A stretch of 12,323 nt of DNA from NCBI GenBank assembly GCA_002413075.1, contig DHWG01000135.1, positions 1-12,323 on the forward strand, written 5' to 3'. The notes below the pieces were generated by a model, which searched no databases, was not told where the DNA came from, and saw only the letters and a list, made by a program, of their open reading frames with translations. A program made the position numbers and the translations under genes. The stretch's first letter is position 1; the number at the start of each line of letters is the position of its first letter. This DNA is from Desulfosporosinus sp. UBA5188. Its GTDB lineage: Bacteria; Bacillota; Desulfitobacteriia; Desulfitobacteriales; Desulfitobacteriaceae. Positions 7,007-12,323 of the stretch are shown in pieces.

Positions 7007-7673
7007 CGTTGCTCACCTCCCGTGGCAGTTTCTGAACCAAATAATCCACAAAGATACCAGGGGTCATCACTTCATCCGGGTCGATTTCTCCCACTTCAAC
7101 GATGTGATCGACTTCAGCAATAACAATGTCTGCGGCCATCGCCATGAGTGGATTAAAATTACGGGCTGCACGACGATAGACGAGGTTTCCAGCCTTATCC
7201 GCCTTATGGGCCCTTAACAAAGCGACATTAGCCCGAACCGGGAGTTCCAGAAGATATTCATGACCATCGACAACAAGCTTCTGCTTTCCCTCCTCAATAA
7301 TCGTACCGATACCCGTGGGCGTTAAGATTCCACCTAGACCCGCCCCTGCTGCCCGAATCTGCTCGGCTAAGGTCCCTTGGGGGACAAGCTTGACATCCAA
7401 TTCGCCGGTTGTCATTTGCCTCCCAGTTTCTTTATTCGTCCCAATATGAGTTGCGATCAGTTTACTGGCGCAATGCTTTACAATCAGTTGGGACATCGCA
7501 TCCCCCAAAATCCCTGTATCATTCGCGATGACGGTTAACGCCTTAACTTCCTTTTCACACACGGCTTCCAAAAGTTGATCAGGCGCTCCACACCCTATAA
7601 ATCCTCCGACCATGATGGTCATTCCATTCTGAATCTTAGCAATCGCTTCTTCTAGACTGACTATTTGTGTCAT
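6999..7673 (-). CDS. atoD: Acetate CoA-transferase alpha subunit (AtoD)
   Basis: Alpha subunit of the same family I CoA-transferase, 224 aa against about 220 for E. coli AtoD. It contributes to CoA binding in the heteromeric enzyme. Visible signatures are the Gly-rich loop MVGGFIGCGAPDQLL (residues 21-35), LTVIANDTG (46-54), GTLAEQIRAAGAGLGGILTPTG about 100-121, and the late ADKAGNLVYRRAARNFNPLMA segment about 158-178, typical of the subunit. ATG 7673 follows GAGAGGGTGA with about 6 nt between. It lies 53 bp after the atoE stop and overlaps atoA by 8 nt, so atoE-atoD-atoA form one operon, probably driven by the sigma-54 promoter at 9248-9264. Confidence 0.94.
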   Translation of the reverse strand: MTQIVSLEEAIAKIQNGMTIMVGGFIGCGAPDQLLEAVCEKEVKALTVIANDTGILGDAMSQLIVKHCASKLIATHIGTNKETGRQMTTGELDVKLVPQGTLAEQIRAAGAGLGGILTPTGIGTIIEEGKQKLVVDGHEYLLELPVRANVALLRAHKADKAGNLVYRRAARNFNPLMAMAADIVIAEVDHIVEVGEIDPDEVMTPGIFVDYLVQKLPREVSNVG

Positions 7674-7726
7674 AGTAATTCACCCTCTCTTAAAACAATT
7701 AGATCCACGACAGGTGAGTTAAGGGA

Positions 7727-9145
7727 TTAGAAAATAGCAGGAATATAGGGTACAGTTTTCGCCAAGATCCAGCACATGAAGATAACCACAGGTAAATGGA
7801 AGACCAATTGCAAAATTGAGTAGCCTGCGAGGTCTCTTGCTTTGACACCCATAATGCCCATCAAAGGGAGCATCCAGAAAGGGTTGATAAAGTTTGGTAG
7901 GGCCTCTGATGCGTTATACACTTGCACCACCCAGCCAAGGCCAACATGCAATTGTTTGGCAGCTTCGAGAAGATAGGGTGCTTCGACGATCCATTTCCCA
8001 CCGCCCGAGGGAAGGAATAGTCCTAGAATCGCTGAGTAGATAGCAACAATCGCTGGAAATGTATTTTGAGTTGAAATGGAAAGGAAGAACTTCATCAACA
8101 ATTCAGCAAGTCCAGAACCCATCATCACTCCGAAAATACCGGCATAAATAGGGAATTGAATGAGTACACCGCCGGTAGCGGGTATGGATTTTGCGGCTGC
8201 ATTTAAGAAACTCCTGGGTGTCCAGTGCAATAACATCCCCAACATCAAGAACATGAAATTATACGTATTCAGGTCAAGAGCAGCGATAGGTCCTTTAGTC
8301 TTAATAATGTTAAAGACATATATGGCGCCTATGGCAACAAGGATAAGTGTCAAGATTGGGCTATACTCTAACCATTCTCCAGGCTTTTCAGCTTTGGTTT
8401 TTTCAACAAGATCGTCGCCTGCTCCGTAATTGATACCAGCCATTTCAGCTGTTTTGGCTTTATCGGCATTAGGCGTAGAATAAAAACAGATCGTGACTGA
8501 CAAAACAATCAGTACAACAATCATGACTAAGTTCTGCCAAGTGAAAATAGTTTCAGATAATGGAATCGTGCCACTAATTTTATAAAGTGCCGGAGGAATA
8601 GAGGATTTCGTGGTCATCAACAGCGCTGGTGCGGAAGAAAGCCCTAAAGCCCAAATACTTCCGAGTCCGAGGTATCCCGCCGCACCGATTGCTCTGTAAT
8701 CGACCCCTTTCACCCGTTTGCTCACTTCTCTAATCAGGATTCCGCTGAAAATCAAGCTAAAACCCCAACTTAACAGAGAGGCTACCATGGCAAAGAAGGC
8801 AACAAAGGCCACTGCCGTCTTCGGTGTTTTAGGAATCGTTGAAAGTCTAACAATGAGCTTATGGACTGGCTTAGCCGAAGCTACAACGTAACCGGTAATA
8901 ACGACAAACGCCATTTGCATGGCAAAGGGGACTAAATCCCAAAAGTGAGCTCCAAAATCGGTACCAATTTGTGTCGGAGTACGCCCCATCAAAAGTGCTG
9001 CCACTCCAACGATCACCACAGCAATCACCGCAAATACATAGGCATCTGGGAACCACTTTTCGCTCCAATCCGCCAGTGCGAATCCCGCTCGAGCCATCAG
9101 CCCCTCTTTAGTCTGCACTGGTTGTTTTTTTTCCTTGTTATCCAT
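7727..9145 (-). CDS. atoE: Short-chain fatty acid transporter AtoE
   Basis: A polytopic inner-membrane permease of 472 aa (E. coli AtoE is about 440) for short-chain fatty acids such as butyrate or acetoacetate. Family landmarks include FGAHFWDLVPFAMQMAFVVITGY near the N-terminus, SWGFSLIFSGILIREV, FMLGMLLH, the segment ATGGVLIQFPIYAGIFGVM, and LFLPSGGGKWIVEAP near the C-terminus. A cytoplasmic head of about 20 residues (MDNKEKKQPVQTKEG) precedes the first membrane-associated stretch (WFPDAYVFAVIAVVIVGVAALL). ATG 9145 is preceded by AAAGG at about 10 nt, a moderate ribosome binding site. It is first in the operon: the sigma-54 element is 102 bp upstream and no gene lies between. The fusion-free length and complete motifs argue for a functional gene. 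Confidence 0.93.
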   Translation of the reverse strand: MDNKEKKQPVQTKEGLMARAGFALADWSEKWFPDAYVFAVIAVVIVGVAALLMGRTPTQIGTDFGAHFWDLVPFAMQMAFVVITGYVVASAKPVHKLIVRLSTIPKTPKTAVAFVAFFAMVASLLSWGFSLIFSGILIREVSKRVKGVDYRAIGAAGYLGLGSIWALGLSSAPALLMTTKSSIPPALYKISGTIPLSETIFTWQNLVMIVVLIVLSVTICFYSTPNADKAKTAEMAGINYGAGDDLVEKTKAEKPGEWLEYSPILTLILVAIGAIYVFNIIKTKGPIAALDLNTYNFMFLMLGMLLHWTPRSFLNAAAKSIPATGGVLIQFPIYAGIFGVMMGSGLAELLMKFFLSISTQNTFPAIVAIYSAILGLFLPSGGGKWIVEAPYLLEAAKQLHVGLGWVVQVYNASEALPNFINPFWMLPLMGIMGVKARDLAGYSILQLVFHLPVVIFMCWILAKTVPYIPAIF

Positions 9146-9247
9146 CTTTCACACACCTTTCATATAAATTCGCTGAGAAGATTCTTTCGAGCCTCGCCTT
9201 TTTCCCTACTCTTTTTGCGATTGACTCACCCCCTGCCTATTAGTAAT

Positions 9248-9264
9248 AGCAAATTCTATGCCAA
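9248..9264 (-). promoter_or_regulatory. Sigma-54 (-24/-12) promoter of the atoEDA operon
   Basis: On the minus strand the sequence reads TTGGCATAGAATTTGCT. The invariant GG (-24) and GC (-12) are separated by exactly 10 bp, as required, and it matches the TGGCAC-N5-TTGCW consensus except for T in place of the final C of TGGCAC. Transcription should begin near 9236, about 90 nt before the atoE start. The window also encodes an NtrC-family activator with a GAFTGA loop, which makes this the probable target. I could not identify a confident activator binding repeat upstream. Confidence 0.72.
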
Positions 9265-9339
9265 CCCAATTACCCTGAATTATTTTTAGAAGCTTGGGGC
9301 TCATCCCTTGGTATAAGCCATTTCCGGCCATTACGAAGA

Positions 9340-9382
9340 ATACAATAAAAAACACCACCCGCTTTATTTAAGCGAGTGGTGT
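9340..9382 (-). terminator. Rho-independent terminator after the symporter gene
   Basis: On the minus strand ACACCACTCGCTT (9382-9370) pairs over 13 bp with AAGCGGGTGGTGT (9364-9352), with one U-G pair and a 5-nt loop, followed by TTTTTTATTGTA. It lies 74 bp after the symporter stop and upstream of the sigma-54 promoter, so symporter transcription should not run into atoE. Confidence 0.85.
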
Positions 9383-9456
9383 GAAAATATGAGTACCTAG
9401 TGTGAACAGACATGCGTAGTTCAGTCGCCGATCTGCAATCATCGTCTAATTTTGGG

Positions 9457-10407
9457 TTAAGTATCTTTTGGCGATTCCGTCTTGCCCGGTTTGTTTGCCC
9501 AATAGCCAGCAAGTGCAGAACCAGTAAGATTATGCCAGACACTAAAAATCGCTCCCGGAACAGCGGCAAGCGGGTCCAAATGAGCCAGGGCCAATACCAC
9601 AGCAAGTCCCGACATTTCAATACCGACCTCAAAAGTAATAGCCCTAGCTTGATTTTCACCCATACCAATAGCTTTTGAGGCACCATAACCAAGAGCTAAT
9701 CCAATAGCATTATGCAGGGCGACTGCTACGAAGGCAACAATAGCTACCGTCGCAAGTTTAGAGGCACTAATAGCAACCACAATGCCAATCGCCCAAATAA
9801 TGGCTATTACAGAGATCACCGGAACAATCTTCATAATACGATCAAGAGCAGCGCTAAAGAAATAACGCAATATCATTCCAGATGTCACAGGCAACAAGAC
9901 AACTTTTGACACATCCAGAAACATGGCTGTCGCATTGACATGGATGTCCCCGCCAGCCAGAAGCAAAAATGTAGCCGGCAACAACAAAGGGGCTAATATT
10001 ATGTTAAAACTAGAGACCGTTACTGACAAAGTTGTATCTGCTTTTGCTAGGAAACTCATGACATTAGAGGCCGTGCCACTCGGGCAACAGCCGACCAAGA
10101 TGAGACCAGCTGCCAGAGCAGGTGGCAACCCGAGAAGTTTTGCAACGAGAAGTCCCACGATAGGCATAATTGTATAACGGAGCACAATGCCTGTGATAAC
10201 ATCTTTCGGCCTAGACAAGACCAACTTGAAGTCTTCAACCGTCATGGACATACCCATTCCTAGCATGATAACACCCAGTAAATAGGTTACCAAATATCCC
10301 TGTGATTTTAAAGGATCAGGGTAAATAAATGCAAGTCCTGAAAATACGATAAGCCATAAAGGAAATAGCTTAGTAATCTTTGTTGCTATTTTTTCCAAGT
10401 TATTCAT
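9457..10407 (-). CDS. Bile acid:sodium symporter family transporter
   Basis: A membrane transporter of 316 aa, a usual length for the bacterial BASS family, with about 9-10 hydrophobic segments. Recognisable motifs are LLGVIMLGMGMSMTVEDF (about 43-60), GLILVGCCPSGTASNVMSFLAKAD (about 101-124), whose Pro/Ser/Gly-rich break corresponds to a substrate or Na+ site in solved family members, and ITFEVGIEMSGLAVVLA with the following LDPLAAVPGAIFSVWHNLTG (about 257-291). Substrates in bacteria include bile acids, pantoate and keto or other organic acids; which applies here cannot be told. ATG 10407 has only a weak upstream GGGGTAA. The iscB stop lies just 42 bp upstream and no clear promoter is visible in that gap, so expression may depend on read-through from the IscB element. 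The terminator at 9340-9382 separates it from the ato operon. Confidence 0.9.
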   Translation of the reverse strand: MNNLEKIATKITKLFPLWLIVFSGLAFIYPDPLKSQGYLVTYLLGVIMLGMGMSMTVEDFKLVLSRPKDVITGIVLRYTIMPIVGLLVAKLLGLPPALAAGLILVGCCPSGTASNVMSFLAKADTTLSVTVSSFNIILAPLLLPATFLLLAGGDIHVNATAMFLDVSKVVLLPVTSGMILRYFFSAALDRIMKIVPVISVIAIIWAIGIVVAISASKLATVAIVAFVAVALHNAIGLALGYGASKAIGMGENQARAITFEVGIEMSGLAVVLALAHLDPLAAVPGAIFSVWHNLTGSALAGYWANKPGKTESPKDT

Positions 10408-10449
10408 GCAGCATTACCCCATCCATTAAGAGATACTTTGAATGATTTC

Positions 10450-11670
10450 TTAAGATATAATCCATGATTTCCTCGCCTGTATTCTTTCCATTTTACTGAA
10501 TTTAGGAATTGGCTTTAGTGTCACTTTAATCCCTTTAGAATCCATAAGAATGGCATATCCTGTTGACATTCTACCTTTGATAAAATACTCAGACCCTAAA
10601 TACTTAACCTTATCAAACTTCCTAAATCCTTGAATCTTTCCAGTTGGTATTCTTTGCTCTGATCTGACACCTTTTGATTGTTGGTAGTCACCATCGCAAA
10701 TACACCGTTTGAATAGTATTACATTGGTTTTGAAATTAACTGCATTGCCTTGACTTGCAATAACAACGGCATCCATATGATGTTCTTTAGGTAAGTTTAA
10801 TAACTGCCTATGCTCCTTGGTTACAAAACCAAAGGTTTCTTCCGCAGAAGGCAATAAGCTAAGAAGTTGAACCCTTATGCTATTCATCTGGGTAGCATGT
10901 TTTAGGTGACCTTTTGTTTTACCTCCCTTGAGCGTTATGTTTCCACTATGTAGATGGTCATGATGTGTTTTGCATAAGGTGATCAAATTACTTGATTCAT
11001 CACTTCCACCATTTCGCCTGAAGACTATGTGATGCACCTCAAGTTTGCTGTCCTTTGATTTACCTTTGCAATGTTGGCAAGTGTGATTGTCTCTATCTAA
11101 GACATAGGCTTTAGTGTTAGCAAAGCCATAATTGATACCTTTCTGGTATAACCACTTATTATTCAATACAGCAGGATTCTTTAGTGCGTGTGGATCAAAT
11201 GTTGCTGTTTCGAGTATTACCTTCGAGATAGGCAATATAGTTTTCACAAACTTAATTTCCTTTACATGTGACTTGATTTTGCTCGTCATGGTGGGAGAAA
11301 ATCGATCCTTTTTAATGGATTTCTTTCTGTTCAACCCTCGTACTTTCCTGTATCTTGTTTTTCTGTTGCGTCTATTTCTGCGATACTTAGAACGCTGTTT
11401 CAGTTTGTCTGAAATATCATTTCTAATCTCGATTTGCGACATATAAATGACATCACCATTATCTTTAATTACTGAACTACCTATTGTACCACTCCCAGTA
11501 TCGACACCTAGCGTAATATCTTGAGCGTAGTTTGTGGTCTGGTATGAAAGTTTAATGGTAAAGGGTACTTTTCTGATGCACTTTGCTTTGCCTTGTTTGA
11601 GTAATAATCTTGCGATCACCGATGTACAAGGCATTAAGGGACTTCCATCTTTGTTCACTACATAGGCCAT
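10450..11670 (-). CDS. iscB: IscB RNA-guided nuclease (RuvC + HNH)
   Basis: An OMEGA-class nuclease of 406 aa, the compact relative of Cas9. The order is a PLMP domain at the N-terminus (KDGSPLMPCTSVIARLLLKQ), RuvC-I with D57 in LGVDTGSG, an Arg-rich bridge helix about 91-120, and RuvC-II with E154 in VILETATFD. The inserted HNH domain, about 188-243, has C198-x2-C201, H213-H214, N228 and C233-x2-H236; RuvC-III has H298 and D300 in HHMDAVVIA; a basic C-terminal region of about 80 residues follows. All expected catalytic residues are present, so both nuclease sites look intact; the HNH rules out the HNH-lacking IsrB. ATG 11670 is chosen: AAAGGG lies 9 nt upstream and gives the MAYVV start typical of the family, whereas ATG 11679 directly abuts that Shine-Dalgarno. 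No TnpA transposase is encoded in the window, so it is a stand-alone iscB. A structured leader upstream fits its omegaRNA. Confidence 0.92.
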   Translation of the reverse strand: MAYVVNKDGSPLMPCTSVIARLLLKQGKAKCIRKVPFTIKLSYQTTNYAQDITLGVDTGSGTIGSSVIKDNGDVIYMSQIEIRNDISDKLKQRSKYRRNRRNRKTRYRKVRGLNRKKSIKKDRFSPTMTSKIKSHVKEIKFVKTILPISKVILETATFDPHALKNPAVLNNKWLYQKGINYGFANTKAYVLDRDNHTCQHCKGKSKDSKLEVHHIVFRRNGGSDESSNLITLCKTHHDHLHSGNITLKGGKTKGHLKHATQMNSIRVQLLSLLPSAEETFGFVTKEHRQLLNLPKEHHMDAVVIASQGNAVNFKTNVILFKRCICDGDYQQSKGVRSEQRIPTGKIQGFRKFDKVKYLGSEYFIKGRMSTGYAILMDSKGIKVTLKPIPKFSKMERIQARKSWIIS

Positions 11671-11689
11671 TAGATCCATCCCTTTCAGG

Positions 11690-11718
11690 ATGTATCCTCT
11701 CTATTAGAGAGGATACAT
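11690..11718 (-). other. 13-bp hairpin just before the iscB ribosome binding site
   Basis: A perfect 13-bp stem (11690-11702 with 11706-11718) closes a 3-nt loop. Its foot is only 3 nt from the GAAAGGG that serves iscB ATG 11670. It is probably the 3'-most helix of the omegaRNA. It has no U-run after it, so it is not a terminator, and iscB can be translated from the same transcript. Confidence 0.75.
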
Positions 11719-12020
11719 AAATTCTCTGCACTAGGCAGGTAATGCGTATCTACACCCTACTACCATGTGTAGATTCCGTCCTCATCTCGACAAAGATAAT
11801 TAGGCTTTTTGCACTCACAGCACCGGACCTTACCTCAGTCTTACTTAACTGTGAACGATAGAGCAACGGTCTGATGCGTCAACCGAAGGTATCATGACCC
11901 AACTATCGTAGTATCCGTTTCTGAATACTTTGTCTGGTGAACTTAAACTTCTCTCGAAGCTACTACCCCTTTAGGGTAGTGGTAGTTCACTAGCTCACCA
12001 GCGCCGTCAATTTAATGAAC
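11690..12020 (-). ncRNA. Putative IscB omegaRNA (HEARO RNA)
   Basis: Upstream of iscB on the same strand lies about 310 nt without a gene but with dense helix potential. In 5'-3' order on the minus strand: an outer stem CTGGTGA/TCACCAG (12001-11995 with 11940-11934) with an alternative GTTCAC/GTGAAC pairing; a CTACCC/GGGTAG hairpin (11979-11963); CTTC-GAGA-GAAG with a GNRA loop (11959-11948); GTATTC/GGATAC (11928-11911); a long-range ACGATAG/CTATCGT stem (11909-11903 with 11861-11855); CTGTGA/TCACAG (11854-11849 with 11820-11815); ATCTACAC/GTGTAGAT (11774-11767 with 11755-11748); and a 13-bp terminal hairpin (11718-11690). Position, length and multi-helix form fit the HEARO class, in which a roughly 16-20 nt guide precedes the scaffold. 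Pairings were found by eye; the exact ends are inferred. Confidence 0.72.
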
Positions 12021-12247
12021 CATTCGTTCAAATTATGTGATCTTATATTTATATATCAACTTCGCCTTACTGTTCAAAATATCCTTCAAATCATATAATG
12101 AACAAAGGAGTCCTACCTCTTCGTAAAACCCACGTTGGACTATAGACTCTATGTCTGATATTCTTGCGAGTATAGATTAACTTTCGTTCGTTCCTTTGTC
12201 TTGGAAACAGTAAAGTGAACTCGTTCAACTAAAGTTGAACATCGAGA
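12002..12247. other. Non-coding stretch upstream of the omegaRNA scaffold
   Basis: I see no gene here on either strand. It is A/T-rich and contains short inverted repeats: TGAAC/GTTCA (12016-12030), and GTTCAAC-TAAA-GTTGAAC (12223-12240, 7-bp stem). GTTCA or its complement recurs several times. If the scaffold begins near 12001, then 12002 to about 12020 would supply the RNA guide, and the rest would be the insertion-site flank or a second element. Confidence 0.45.
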
Positions 12248-12277
12248 CTTCGGTGGGGGAGTCTACCCCCACCGAAG
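12248..12277. repeat. Perfect 12-bp inverted repeat (hairpin 1)
   Basis: CTTCGGTGGGGG (12248-12259) is the exact complement of CCCCCACCGAAG (12266-12277), with a 6-nt loop AGTCTA. No T-run follows on either strand, so it is not a good terminator. It shares GGGAGTCTA with the next hairpin. Strong GC-rich hairpins of this kind are typical of the subterminal ends of IS200/IS605-type elements. Confidence 0.7.
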
Positions 12278-12294
12278 CAGAGTGACGGGGTACC

Positions 12295-12318
12295 ACTCCC
12301 ACTTGTAGAAGTGGGAGT
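12295..12318. repeat. 10-bp inverted repeat at window edge (hairpin 2)
   Basis: ACTCCCACTT (12295-12304) pairs perfectly with AAGTGGGAGT (12309-12318) around the loop GTAG. Together with hairpin 1, 17 bp away, it resembles the end hairpins recognised by Y1-type transposases of IS200/IS605 elements. The window stops 5 bases later, so no associated gene can be seen. Confidence 0.6.
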
Positions 12319-12323
12319 CTAAC

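Larger units (their letters stand above)
10450..12020 (-). mobile_element. IscB-omegaRNA (HEARO / ISC-type) element, ends approximate
   Basis: iscB plus its upstream structured RNA forms the standard HEARO unit associated with IS200/IS605-like elements. No target duplication can be expected, since such elements insert without one, and I cannot fix the ends from this sequence alone. The iscB-proximal end must lie at or after the stop (10450) and before the symporter start (10407). The other end is near 12002-12020 if the outer stem of the RNA marks the scaffold border, or beyond 12318 if the hairpins at the window edge belong to the same element. Confidence 0.5.

Noticed and set aside
9270..9692. 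A 140-aa minus-strand open frame across the symporter end and terminator
   Set aside because: It overlaps the well-supported symporter in another frame and reads through the terminator hairpin; the product resembles no family.
9457..10407. Symporter as the first gene of the ato operon
   Set aside because: A strong rho-independent terminator (9340-9382) and a separate sigma-54 promoter (9248-9264) lie between it and atoE.
10450..11670. Calling the HNH/RuvC protein a Cas9, TnpB or group II intron endonuclease
   Set aside because: It has the PLMP start, an HNH inserted in a split RuvC, and about 400 residues, which define IscB; TnpB lacks HNH, Cas9 is far larger, and there is no reverse transcriptase domain.
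11690..12020. tRNA, riboswitch or CRISPR array in the region before iscB
   Set aside because: No cloverleaf or CCA-type acceptor pattern, no regularly spaced direct repeats, and the position directly before iscB is explained better by an omegaRNA.
12248..12318. Hairpins at the window edge as rho-independent terminators
   Set aside because: Neither hairpin is followed by a T-run on either strand, and no gene end is adjacent.

Overview
The window looks like chromosomal DNA from a low-to-moderate GC, anaerobic Firmicute of the Clostridia. Desulfosporosinus, Desulfitobacterium and other Peptococcaceae-like genera fit best. The reasons are the gene families present, the AGGAGG-type ribosome binding sites, a sigma-54-controlled short-chain fatty acid operon, and a gene read through an in-frame UGA as selenocysteine. 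This placement is inferred from gene content; no rRNA or other marker gene is present.

Layout. (1) 1-1190, plus strand: a 200-aa protein of unknown function, then a 110-codon gene with a UGA at codon 32 followed by a good bacterial SECIS hairpin (a HesB-like or CC/Se-motif selenoprotein), closed by a strong terminator. (2) 1185-1367, minus: a small hypothetical ORF. (3) 1486-2850, plus: a vegetative-type promoter, a secreted or membrane-anchored D-alanyl-D-alanine carboxypeptidase, and a 21-bp terminator hairpin shared with the convergent regulator gene. (4) 2856-9264, minus: an acetoacetate/butyrate module. It comprises the transporter AtoE, the CoA-transferase subunits AtoD and AtoA, a possible 55-aa ORF, then an AtoS-like sensor kinase and an AtoC-like sigma-54 activator with their own promoter. 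(5) 9340-10407, minus: a separately terminated bile acid:sodium symporter family transporter. (6) 10450 to about 12020, minus: an IscB (RuvC + HNH) nuclease preceded by a roughly 310-nt structured region that fits its omegaRNA (HEARO RNA). (7) 12002-12323: non-coding DNA with strong hairpins resembling IS200/IS605-type ends.

How the parts work together. The kinase probably senses a short-chain acid outside the cell and phosphorylates the sigma-54 activator. The activator carries the GAFTGA loop, and a correctly spaced -24/-12 element (TTGGCATAGAATTTGCT) lies 102 bp before atoE, so the window appears to hold both the regulator and its target promoter. AtoE would import the acid and AtoDA would activate it to its CoA ester. 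No thiolase or acyl-CoA dehydrogenase is encoded here.

The two most notable items are the selenoprotein gene, which a standard ORF search splits at the UGA, and the apparently intact IscB-omegaRNA locus inserted just upstream of the symporter. IscB/HEARO is a described class of system; the specific guide and the element ends here remain to be defined.
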